From Vampirovibrionales bacterium (GTDB lineage Bacteria; Cyanobacteriota; Vampirovibrionia; Vampirovibrionales; Vampirovibrionaceae): 64,000 nucleotides of DNA. Positions within the stretch are counted from its first letter, which is position 1; every line of letters starts with the position of its first letter. The translations under genes were made by a program, and so were the position numbers. The notes under the pieces are model-generated. The model was not told where the DNA came from. It made no database searches and was given only the letters and a program-made list of their open reading frames with translations. The stretch lies in assembly GCA_029262635.1 (NCBI GenBank), contig JAJCZA010000002.1:186001-250000 (forward strand), written 5' to 3'. Below, piece by piece: positions 26,998 through 34,915 of the stretch.

Positions 26998-27899
26998 CCG
27001 AAAAACTGCTGGATGAGATCCGTTCGACTTTCGCACTGGTTAAAAAGGATTTCAGGCAGTTTCCGGTCGATTTTGTCATTGACTCTGAATTGACTATCTT
27101 CTCAGCCGATTTCTATTGTGATACCCACACGATGGACTATCGCCTCTCTCCATTCGGAATCGGTCAAAATTTTGAACCCGTTGAAGGCATCGAAGTATCG
27201 GTTGCCTCTTGCGCCCTTTTGGAAAAAGCCTCGGTTGCCGATAACGAGCAAGTCGCTCTTGATTGGCAACCGCCTGTTTTTCAGGTTCCGGTTTTTGATC
27301 AACCTGACCTTTTTCTTCATGGGGTGTCATTTAATAATATAGAAGCTGTTGAAGGAAGCGGTGTTCGACTGGAGTCGTTTGAAACGAACCCCCGAGCCCT
27401 TCCGGTGCCAAAGCATCCTGAAACCCAAGCGAGAGAAATAGAGTTGTCCCAATTAAAAACCTCACAGAAAACGCGTCATTTTGATGCGCTGAAAGGCAGG
27501 GCACAGCCTTTTTCTAAGGCGATGTACGGGCTTCCCTTTATCCGAAAAGCGCTTCCTTCTCACCGGTTTTCCGCAGAGAGCCGGCAGGTTTTTCGCCAAG
27601 CACTTGCCGAAAAAGTAAAAACCACGCCGAGCAATGTATTGATTAACCGCATTTACGACCGGGTGAACCGTTCTCAGTTTCAGTCGATATCCCAAGACGA
27701 ACGCGGCCAACTGGTTTGTGTTCCAAAATTAAACTATGTGGGCCAAAAACGGAAAACAGAGTTTTCCCAAACGACAGCGTTTCTCATTATGGGACAAAAA
27801 CTGGATACAAAAGAAAACATTAGTGTTCTGGTACCGGTTGCCGATTTATCTGCGGATAGCTCTGACGTACCTTCTTCCCGGAGGCCCGAAGACGAATGA
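26964..27899 (+). CDS. unknown protein in sigma-factor operon (second)
   Basis: Not recognised. 311 aa, starting at an ATG inside the end of the previous gene (34-base overlap) and ending with an ATGA overlap with the downstream kinase gene, so it is translated from the same message. No membrane helix or signal peptide is visible. The N-terminal 45 residues are charged. A central stretch is proline- and acid-rich (QPPVFQVPVFDQPDLFLHG), and the C-terminal third has ordered beta-like strands (TAFLIMGQKL, NISVLVPVADL). No known motif is visible. Both operon neighbours with recognisable domains are signalling proteins. Confidence 0.65.
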   Translation: MSGSRNQGRTITEKLLDEIRSTFALVKKDFRQFPVDFVIDSELTIFSADFYCDTHTMDYRLSPFGIGQNFEPVEGIEVSVASCALLEKASVADNEQVALDWQPPVFQVPVFDQPDLFLHGVSFNNIEAVEGSGVRLESFETNPRALPVPKHPETQAREIELSQLKTSQKTRHFDALKGRAQPFSKAMYGLPFIRKALPSHRFSAESRQVFRQALAEKVKTTPSNVLINRIYDRVNRSQFQSISQDERGQLVCVPKLNYVGQKRKTEFSQTTAFLIMGQKLDTKENISVLVPVADLSADSSDVPSSRRPEDE

Positions 27900-29071
27900 T
27901 ACAGGATATGAAAATACTGAGTAATATCTTTGAAGTTCTGCCCTCCGGGGTGCTGATCTATAATAATCAGGGGGCGATTAGTCAAATTAATAGTCGAGCT
28001 AAGGAGTTACTTCGACTTCCTGCTTCGGGTGATTACGCTCATCTGGAATCGTTTCCAGGCTATTTAAGCGAACTTGTTCAGCGATTAGACGTGGCGGGAG
28101 GAGATATTTCCCGCTCTGAAATAAAAATCCAGTTCCCAGAGCAGGAAACCCCTTCGGTCATTGGATTTACACTAAAGTATGTTCGGCTTGAAACGGGTGA
28201 ACCTTCCGAAGGCGAAGAAAATTCGGCCGACTCCCGTATTTTTATTTTTAATGAGATTACCCACATTGTTCAGGAACGTCTGGCCATGGATAAAATCAAG
28301 GACGAGTTATTTCAGTCTAAAAAACTGGCTTCGATTGGTACCATGATTTCCGGGGTTGCCCATGAGCTTAATAACCCATTGACCGGTATTTCCATGAGTA
28401 CTCAACTCAGTGAAATGACTTTACGTTCTCTGATCAAAACGCTGGATCCCAAAACAGATGCTGACACCATCCGTTCGTTAGAAAGCGCGCTACAAGAACT
28501 AAGGAAATCAGGTGAAGAGGCCAGAAAAGCGGCCGTTCTGGTTAGCGATTTATTAAACTACTCTAAACCCTCTCAGCTTAATTTATCTTTGGAAAACCCG
28601 GTTAAGCTAACCGGGGAAATGGTTCAAACCATCCAATCTCATCCAGAATTTTCTCAGATCCGCTTTCACATTGAACCCTACGAAACCCAAACCGATATTC
28701 TCTGCGATCGGGTTAAAGTTGAACAGGTTTTTTATAATCTTTTTAAAAATGCCAGCGATGCGATGGAGAATGAAGGTGATATTCATATCCGGTTTTCAGA
28801 TACCCGTAACCTTTCTGATAATACGCCCATGATTCAGATTAGCGTTAGTGACGCAGGCCCTGGCATGGATAAAACGTTGTTGAGTCGAATCTTTGACCCC
28901 TTCTTTACGACAAAAGGAGCCAAGGGTGTTGGATTGGGATTGAGCATTAGTTTTAGAACCATTGAACAGCATGGCGGAACCCTTACGGTGGAAAGCCCGA
29001 AAGAGCAAGGAGCCTGCTTCCATATTTCGCTCCCTCTGTTTGTCGAAGAGGAGGAAGCGATTATTTTTTAG
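27896..29071 (+). CDS. PAS-domain sensor histidine kinase
   Basis: A soluble kinase of 391 aa. A PAS domain covers about residues 8-125 (FEVLPSGVLIYNNQGAISQI). The HisKA domain has H156 in SGVAHELNNPLTG, the NtrB/AtoS-like H-box type. The HATPase domain has N box NLFKNASDAM, G1 DAGPGMDKTLLSRIFDPFF and G2 KGVGLGLSIS. No transmembrane helix is present, so it senses an intracellular cue. The start overlaps the upstream stop (ATGA); an ATG at 27908 is the alternative. It sits 26 bases before the receiver-ATPase gene, its probable phosphotransfer partner. Confidence 0.93.
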   Translation: MIQDMKILSNIFEVLPSGVLIYNNQGAISQINSRAKELLRLPASGDYAHLESFPGYLSELVQRLDVAGGDISRSEIKIQFPEQETPSVIGFTLKYVRLETGEPSEGEENSADSRIFIFNEITHIVQERLAMDKIKDELFQSKKLASIGTMISGVAHELNNPLTGISMSTQLSEMTLRSLIKTLDPKTDADTIRSLESALQELRKSGEEARKAAVLVSDLLNYSKPSQLNLSLENPVKLTGEMVQTIQSHPEFSQIRFHIEPYETQTDILCDRVKVEQVFYNLFKNASDAMENEGDIHIRFSDTRNLSDNTPMIQISVSDAGPGMDKTLLSRIFDPFFTTKGAKGVGLGLSISFRTIEQHGGTLTVESPKEQGACFHISLPLFVEEEEAIIF

Positions 29072-29097
29072 TCCAAAATAACCGCCAGAATAATTGT

Positions 29098-30063
29098 ATG
29101 TTTATGAGCTTAGAGCAGACCAATACCTCTCCATCTTCCAAACCTCATCACATCCTTATTGTTGATGATGATAACACCATTCGCGAAAGCATGGTGCGTT
29201 ATCTGGAGAACTTCCACAAAACAACAGTCCCCATCAGTATTCACTCGGTTTCTGATGCGCCAGAGGCTTATGAGTTGATTCAAAAAAACACCTACGATCT
29301 GGTCATCTCTGATATTAATCTTCCTCACGAGGATGGCTTTAAAGTACTTCAGGCGGTTCGCCGAGCCAGTGAAAACACACGAATCGCTTTAATTACCGCT
29401 TATCGGGTTGAAGACTATATTCGCTTGGCGAAAGAGACCGGTATCTATAATATTATTGCCAAAACCGCGCCGTTTAATTTTGACGAGCTTTCTAACGTCG
29501 TCAATAACTTGCTTCACCCCGAAACCGCTTTTGGATTGGCGCCCTATTTTTCGGAGTCCGAGTCTTTTCAGGAATTTACGATTGAAAACAGTCAGCAGAT
29601 CATGGAGGTTTTTAATACGTTGCGTGCGTTCTTCGAGGCGTCGAAGGTAAAAAGTCTGGACACCCTGTCCACCGCCCTAATTGAAGCGTTGACCAACGCC
29701 GTTTACCACGCCGCTAAAAATCCGGACGGGACGCTGAAATATCGAAAGGGTCAGGAAATTAAATCGCTTGAGCCCCATGAGAAGGTCTCTGTCTACTATG
29801 GAAAAGATACTGAACGGGTTGGCGTGTGTATTGTGGATCAAGGTGGACGCATTACCGCTGAGGAGATTCTATTCTGGCTGGATCGCAACATCAGTGGGGC
29901 GGGTCTGCTTGATAGCCATGGCCGGGGAGTTTACCTTATGCATACGTTGGTGGATCGCCTGATTATTAATATTAATCCTCAAAAACGAACCGAAATTATT
30001 GTTTTGGATTACTTTAGCCCTGAATACAGCTCTAACAAGCCTCTCTATATCAATCAGCTTTAA
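29098..30063 (+). CDS. response regulator with RsbW-like (HATPase_c_2) output domain
   Basis: A receiver domain (about residues 18-140, acidic DDD at 23-25, phospho-acceptor D72 in LVISDINLPHEDG) is fused to a GHKL ATPase domain of the anti-sigma/serine-kinase type (about 165-305). The second domain has an N box EALTNAVYHA (E196, N200), a G1-like VDQGG (246-250) and a G2-like HGRGVYLMHTLVDRL (274-288). Such domains in RsbW and SpoIIAB bind sigma factors or phosphorylate antagonists. As the last gene of the sigma-factor operon, it is a good candidate for a phosphorylation-controlled anti-sigma factor or antagonist kinase; that partner assignment is inference. An ATG at 29104 is an alternative start. 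Confidence 0.9.
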   Translation: MFMSLEQTNTSPSSKPHHILIVDDDNTIRESMVRYLENFHKTTVPISIHSVSDAPEAYELIQKNTYDLVISDINLPHEDGFKVLQAVRRASENTRIALITAYRVEDYIRLAKETGIYNIIAKTAPFNFDELSNVVNNLLHPETAFGLAPYFSESESFQEFTIENSQQIMEVFNTLRAFFEASKVKSLDTLSTALIEALTNAVYHAAKNPDGTLKYRKGQEIKSLEPHEKVSVYYGKDTERVGVCIVDQGGRITAEEILFWLDRNISGAGLLDSHGRGVYLMHTLVDRLIININPQKRTEIIVLDYFSPEYSSNKPLYINQL

Positions 30064-30163
30064 GTACCTTAATATTTCATTACAATAACGCACATTCTCC
30101 CCTTCAGTACCCTTTAAAAAGCAGTTAGAAAGTATATTTACTGCATTGGAGGGGCACCCTATT

Positions 30164-30508
30164 ATGACGCAACATAACGATTCATTACGAGATACGCTAA
30201 AAAATAGGATTAAAACAGTGGTACCGATTACCATTGCCCGCCAACCCCATATTACAGCCCTGACTGATGACACGCCCGAGTCGGCTCAGCCAGCGTTTAT
30301 CGCCGGAAAAAGCAGTCGACCTGATGCTCATCGAAAATTGAAGCATCAACCCTTATGTAAGCAAGGTGGTTTTGTTCTTAATGGACAAGACGGTGCTGAA
30401 CTCGACTTATTAACGACCCACGGTGGGTTAAACGCCTTGCGCATTTTTTCTCAAATGGGTTCAGTCAAGCCCCTTTATTTAAATCAGGAATTTTTTGATT
30501 CCCTTTAA
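30164..30508 (+). CDS. hypothetical protein
   Basis: Not recognised. 114 aa when started at the ATG at 30164, which has GGAGGGG nine to ten bases upstream. The sequence is polar and basic in its first two-thirds (KNRIKTVVPITIARQPH; DAHRKLKHQPLCKQGGFVL) and ends with a more hydrophobic stretch. No signal peptide or membrane segment is evident. It is followed after 22 bases by another small unknown gene on the same strand with its own strong ribosome site, so the two may form a unit. Confidence 0.6.
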   Translation: MTQHNDSLRDTLKNRIKTVVPITIARQPHITALTDDTPESAQPAFIAGKSSRPDAHRKLKHQPLCKQGGFVLNGQDGAELDLLTTHGGLNALRIFSQMGSVKPLYLNQEFFDSL

Positions 30509-30530
30509 TGCCCTGCCAGGAGAACCTCTC

Positions 30531-31142
30531 ATGTCTTCCATACCCAACATTAAACCATCCCTTTTACCTTTGCCTGAGGAAACAAACTCTTCACCCCGTC
30601 AGGTCGTCCATTTTGGCAATGGTAATAGCAAAAAAGCCGATCATTTTGAGGCGAACCCAGTGAAGTCCTCGAAAGAAGCGGCTTCAGCCAAAGATGCCTC
30701 TTCAAAAACAGAGACCGCTGACAAGGCTGATAAAAAAGAGGCAGAAGGTTCGAGTGTGAAAAAGGGCGATTTTATTCAAGGCTCTTTTTCGGGCGGGGTT
30801 AAACGCATGTTGGGTATGGCGTTCTTACGACCCACCGGATGGGTGGAAACCGCCATTGACATTGCGGCCATGGTTGGCTTCGGCTCCTTTATCCCGATCC
30901 CTCCACCGTTTGCCATTAAACACTTTTTAGAAGGTTTGGTTGGGGCCAACACTCTGGTGATGAAAGGCGAGCGACAAGGCTGTACAACCTGGCCTTGGGC
31001 TAATAATAAAAAGTTTTATGCCGAAGACTATGGCAACCGAACCTTGGTAAGTGCCATTTGGAATGGGGTGTTCAAAGTGTTTGGTAAAAAGCCCTCTGAC
31101 TTTGACATTGCTAAAGCCAAGGAAATGGCCGCAGCCGGTTAA
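30531..31142 (+). CDS. hypothetical protein with VHFG motif and hydrophobic C-terminal half
   Basis: Not recognised. 203 aa from the ATG at 30531 (AGGAG eight bases upstream). The N terminus contains RQVVHFGNGNSKKADHF, an element also seen near the start of two other small proteins here. Residues about 45-85 are low-complexity lysine/alanine/serine/glutamate. The second half is ordered and hydrophobic (TAIDIAAMVGFGSFIPIPPP), perhaps a hairpin membrane insertion. No Sec signal peptide is seen. It overlaps the convergent protease gene by four bases. Confidence 0.6.
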   Translation: MSSIPNIKPSLLPLPEETNSSPRQVVHFGNGNSKKADHFEANPVKSSKEAASAKDASSKTETADKADKKEAEGSSVKKGDFIQGSFSGGVKRMLGMAFLRPTGWVETAIDIAAMVGFGSFIPIPPPFAIKHFLEGLVGANTLVMKGERQGCTTWPWANNKKFYAEDYGNRTLVSAIWNGVFKVFGKKPSDFDIAKAKEMAAAG

Positions 31143-31996
31143 AAGTCCTGGCTAAAACGTTTTAGGATCATAGAAACGTTTTCGTACCCGTTTTTGACAG
31201 ATTCCGGGTTATAGCGAATGATGCTTTTTTGTGTTCGAGTCATTAGCCGCCCGGTTAAATTGGGTTGATGGGCCAGTTTTTTCAGAAAGCGTTTTGCGGC
31301 GTTTACCGGAACCGCAAACCCAATACCAATGTTGGAACGGTTTCCGTCCGGGTTAAAAATGGATTGATTGATTCCCACCACATAACCCTGTGTATCGAGT
31401 AAAGGCCCCCCTGAACTGCCGGGGTTAATGGCGGCATCGGTTTGGAGCCGGTCTCGTGTTTCATCAATTCGGCTGATGATTCCGGTTGTTAATGTGCGTT
31501 CAAAACCGTAAGGGTTGCCAATGGCCAATACCTTTTGCCCCACTCTCACCTGAGCGGAATCACCGAGCTCCAAGTAGGGAAGAGGCTTGGCCAGGGATAC
31601 TTTAATAAGCGCCAAATCCGCTTTTTCGCCGATGCGTCCGACTAGAACGCCTCGGGTTTTTTTGCCGTCTGCTAACGCGATCATGACCGAAGAGGCGTCG
31701 CCAATAACGTGACTGGAGGTTAAAATGAGTCCAGACTTATCAATAAGCACCCCGGCTCCACTGGAAGGGCGTCCCGAAGCGATGGCGTTAATGGTTACGA
31801 CGCATTGGGCGGCTCGCTCATAAACCGTAATATTTTCCTGCTCTTCAGAATCAAACTGAGGTGTATAAGCCCAGGAGGTTGACATAGTCAGGATAAAGCC
31901 CGAAATAATGAGTGAAACACAAAGCCGCAACCAATGTTTTCCATAGAACTCAGCCTGATTCATCCACCCATTCCTATTATTAACCGCCATACGCAT
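31139..31996 (-). CDS. exported trypsin-like serine protease (HtrA-like, no PDZ)
   Basis: An S1C-type serine protease of 285 aa. A hydrophobic signal segment occupies about residues 22-45 (CVSLIISGFILTMSTSWAY). The catalytic triad is readable: H96 in ILTSSHVIG, D127 in GEKADLALIK, and S195 in NPGSSGGPLL. The protein ends soon after the protease domain, so the PDZ domains of DegP/DegS are missing. It likely acts in the periplasm or outside the cell in protein quality control or processing. Start choice is uncertain: ATGs at 31996, 31990 and 31963 (with AGGA upstream) all leave the signal peptide intact. Confidence 0.9.
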   Translation of the reverse strand: MRMAVNNRNGWMNQAEFYGKHWLRLCVSLIISGFILTMSTSWAYTPQFDSEEQENITVYERAAQCVVTINAIASGRPSSGAGVLIDKSGLILTSSHVIGDASSVMIALADGKKTRGVLVGRIGEKADLALIKVSLAKPLPYLELGDSAQVRVGQKVLAIGNPYGFERTLTTGIISRIDETRDRLQTDAAINPGSSGGPLLDTQGYVVGINQSIFNPDGNRSNIGIGFAVPVNAAKRFLKKLAHQPNLTGRLMTRTQKSIIRYNPESVKNGYENVSMILKRFSQDF

Positions 31997-32289
31997 CTCA
32001 ATCTTCTGATTTGCTATCTCTTGATAAGAGTAGTTTTATCATGCCTTCCACTCTTCTGTCTGTAAAAAAACCTTTACAGGACAAAAAATAAGAAAAACAT
32101 AATCGCTTTAGTAAGCGGAAAAAACGGGCCTTTCATACTAATAAATCCTCTGTTTAGTCCATCTGTTTTATGCGAAAAGCTACTATACTAGTGGAAGCTG
32201 GGTTTCTAGTTTGAGAAAGAGAACGGGAAGTAGAGTCAAGCCGAAATGGTTCAGATGTTTTGTTGAGGAATCCGTTAAAAAAGCGATTG

Positions 32290-34137
32290 ATGTTGTTGTG
32301 GTCTTACTTGCCCGCAGGGCTTTGGCGTTTTAGTTTTCTTGCGTTACTGCTGAGCTTGTTTATGGCAAACAGTGGCTATGCGCAAGTGCCGGATATTCAA
32401 GGGGATACGGCTATTCCACTAAATATTCAACTGGATCCGCAAGATGAAAAGCCGACGACAGACGAGCTACTGGCGCCTAAAAAAGAGGATGAAACGCCGG
32501 TGGTGGATACGGGCGAAAGCGGAGCGCTCTCGGGGCCAGGCGAAGAAGAGACAGGTGAAGCTCCCATGTTTTTCTTGCGAGAAATTTTGCTGGACGGCGT
32601 GACCATGTTTCAACCGGAGGAAATGGCCGACCTGCTGACCCCCAAGGTGGGAAAAGAGGTGAGTTCGGCGGAGTTGGCTAACATTGTAGAGGAAATCCGG
32701 GGCATGTACGTCAAAAACGGTTATGTGACAACCGTTTGCCGGATTCGTCCTGGTGAAGTCGTCAATGGGACTATTATTATCGAAGTGTTTGAGGGGACGG
32801 TGGCCCAACGAGTAATTCATGGGCAAGAGCATACCCAGCCTCGAATGTTGACAGGCCGAATTTCCCTAAAACAGGGAGAAGTGTTTGACTACAAAAAGCT
32901 GGAAGAAGATTTAATCGAGCTGAATTCAAATCCGCTATTTAAAAGCGTACGAGCCGCCCTAAAGCCGGGAGAAAAGCCAGCAACCAGTGATATTCATCTA
33001 TTTGTGGAAGAAGATCGGCCAATTCATATGAATGCGAGCTTTGATAATGGTGGACGGCACGTCATCGGAACGTACCGAAGCCTATTGACTTTGACTCACA
33101 ATAATTTGACGGGTCATGGTGATAGCTTGGCAACGAGTGTGGTGTTGTCTCAAAACGTAAGAACGGTTGGTGTTTCGTCCCAATACCGTTTTCCGGTGAG
33201 TGTTCGGCATCGTATTACGGCTGGTGGAGCGTTTGGGCTGAATCATGTGGATTTAGCCGACCCCTTTGATAGCCCGCAAGATGTGACCGGACTTTCTTCT
33301 AACTACTCACTATTTGTGGAAAAAACCTTTAAAAAATCCCGGCGCTTAACCATGATTGGTGATGCTCGCCTGAATTTTTATGATTCCAAGATTTTTGTTA
33401 ACGGCAAAGCCTTGGACGATGTTCTGCGAGCTGGTCATTTCCAGAGTCGCCGGCGTTTTCCGGTTATTCCACCGCCGGCTGGCGGACCATTGCCGATTCC
33501 TATCATTGGAAATCCGAGTCGCCCCAACCAATTTCGTCAGGTTTTTGAGTTTGATCGAGTACGAACGGTAAGCTACGGTTTGACAGCGATAGAGCAAGAT
33601 CAAAAAGGACGTACTATTGTTCGAGGCAGTGTCGAACATGGTATTGCTATGATGGGGGGAAACCGGCCGTTCTCTAAATTTAATCTGGATGTGACCCGAT
33701 TGCACTCCTTGCCCAAAGGGATGATTCTCATTTTGAGAGGACAATCGCAATTCACGCCATCGAATTTACCGGGCTTGAACCAATTTCAGATTGGGGGCAC
33801 TAATACGGTTCGAGGTTTTAGAGAAGGGTTTTTAATTGGGGACAGCGGCTATTTTATTAGCAGTGAAGTGCGCTTTCCGTTGTTTAAAATGCCGGAGGTC
33901 TTGAAAAAACGTTTCCAGGGTGTCGCCTTTTTCGAGCATGGGCATACGATGGTGACAGGTGATAATAAAGACGCGAACGCTCAGGGAACCTCGGATACAT
34001 TAAATAGTGCGGGTGTTGGTTTACGGGGTCAGTTAATTAAAAAAGTAACGGGGCGGGTGGATCTTGGTTTTACGTGGAACCGAAGGTTCGGACAAAATCT
34101 CCGAGTGCATTTTGGACTGGATTCTCGACTGTTTTAA
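32290..34137 (+). CDS. TpsB/ShlB-like outer-membrane POTRA-barrel transporter
   Basis: A 615-aa outer-membrane protein. A signal peptide precedes about 70 acidic linker residues. A POTRA_2-like domain follows (FLREILLDGVTMFQPEEMAD ... GYVTTVCRIRPG), then a second POTRA-like segment with EVFEGTVAQRVIHG. The remaining two-thirds alternate as beta strands and include the TpsB/BamA-type VRGFREGFLIGDSGYFISSE stretch near the end. FhaC/ShlB proteins export TpsA partners, but no TpsA-like gene is nearby. A proline-rich insertion (PPPAGGPLPIPIIGNP) interrupts the barrel. The open frame starts at TTG 32260; the ATG at 32290 gives a tighter signal peptide, so I chose it. Confidence 0.8.
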   Translation: MLLWSYLPAGLWRFSFLALLLSLFMANSGYAQVPDIQGDTAIPLNIQLDPQDEKPTTDELLAPKKEDETPVVDTGESGALSGPGEEETGEAPMFFLREILLDGVTMFQPEEMADLLTPKVGKEVSSAELANIVEEIRGMYVKNGYVTTVCRIRPGEVVNGTIIIEVFEGTVAQRVIHGQEHTQPRMLTGRISLKQGEVFDYKKLEEDLIELNSNPLFKSVRAALKPGEKPATSDIHLFVEEDRPIHMNASFDNGGRHVIGTYRSLLTLTHNNLTGHGDSLATSVVLSQNVRTVGVSSQYRFPVSVRHRITAGGAFGLNHVDLADPFDSPQDVTGLSSNYSLFVEKTFKKSRRLTMIGDARLNFYDSKIFVNGKALDDVLRAGHFQSRRRFPVIPPPAGGPLPIPIIGNPSRPNQFRQVFEFDRVRTVSYGLTAIEQDQKGRTIVRGSVEHGIAMMGGNRPFSKFNLDVTRLHSLPKGMILILRGQSQFTPSNLPGLNQFQIGGTNTVRGFREGFLIGDSGYFISSEVRFPLFKMPEVLKKRFQGVAFFEHGHTMVTGDNKDANAQGTSDTLNSAGVGLRGQLIKKVTGRVDLGFTWNRRFGQNLRVHFGLDSRLF

Positions 34138-34140
34138 ATC

Positions 34141-34572
34141 CTACTTAAGAGTCGCCAGGTGCCATTGATGCTTCCCCCGAACCCAGAGGGGTTGATTCGC
34201 AGGGTTTAATTGTTTTTCAGAGTAGAGGCTATGCCAAAGATTGTAGCGTTTATGACAAAGGTAACTCATTATGGCTTTAGAAGGTGAAACAACTGGCGGA
34301 GTAGGGAGTTTTGTCGTTTCTATTATTTGGGTCTGATGTTGGTGTGTTGGGCAATCAATGGACTGATTTGCTGTAAGGGGATTTGAACTTAATGGATAGG
34401 GAAGAACCCGGCTCCAAAGATGAATCGGCTTTAACGAGGCTGATGAACGCCCTTGCACGATATGTATTTGTAGTGAGTCAGATTCTGCATAAACGAGAGA
34501 GGAGCTCCATAGCAAGACCAAACATCCGGTCCAGAAAAGAGTTACCCTAAGAAAAGTTGAAAAGTAGTGCAC
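34141..34572 (-). CDS. small hypothetical exported protein
   Basis: Not recognised. 143 aa from a GTG start. The first 29 residues form a Sec signal peptide (hydrophobic core around TLFWTGCLVLLWSSSLVYA). The mature part is rich in S, P, H and Q, with cysteines at CPTHQH and SYLCHKRY that could pair in the periplasm. No ribosome site is strong. It converges on the TpsB-like gene with only three bases between stops. Confidence 0.5.
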   Translation of the reverse strand: MHYFSTFLRVTLFWTGCLVLLWSSSLVYAESDSLQIHIVQGRSSASLKPIHLWSRVLPYPLSSNPLTANQSIDCPTHQHQTQIIETTKLPTPPVVSPSKAIMSYLCHKRYNLWHSLYSEKQLNPANQPLWVRGKHQWHLATLK

Positions 34573-34915
34573 CGATCATTCTGCTTTATATTAATTAGAC
34601 GAAAACTTTGCTTATTTTCCACGGCTTCTTGAGGAAAAGCAAGGAGCGGATAAAAAATGAAAACGGTTAATCGATCATGGGGTCTGTTTTTTTAGGATCT
34701 TCTCTTGGGATAGAAGGATAGAAAGCTATTGCCCTTTTTGTAAAGCACGGTTATTATCGTCTTATAAGAACTGACTGTACCCCGAAACTGACATGGCCAG
34801 CGATTCTTATTAAATGGGCAAGTTACGTGTATGTCATGTCAGGTTCGATAATCGGGCTTCTTTCAGGGGTAGTCGGCCGTTAACCCAATAAAACGTTGGT
34901 TACAATAAGATAAAA
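34573..34915. other. 343-base spacer upstream of the secretin operon
   Basis: No gene of normal size is present. One 12-codon reading frame (34657-34695) has a very good ribosome site and is listed separately. The divergent small exported gene and the plus-strand PilP-like gene must both be served from here. TACAAT just before the PilP-like ATG resembles a -10 box but would leave almost no leader. I see no recognisable RNA element. Confidence 0.4.
34657..34695 (+). CDS. possible 12-codon micro-ORF or gene remnant
   Basis: AAGGAG lies ten bases before an ATG that opens MKTVNRSWGLFF and stops at TAG after a run of seven T. Removing one T from that run would continue the frame for about 26 more codons (including a CPFC pair). 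This may therefore be the start of a frameshifted small gene, a leader peptide for the downstream secretin operon, or chance. Confidence 0.2.
   Translation: MKTVNRSWGLFF

Noticed and set aside
32184-32189. TATACT as a promoter for the TpsB-like gene
   Set aside because: The hexamer is fair but there is no -35 box at a normal distance, so I did not list it as a feature.
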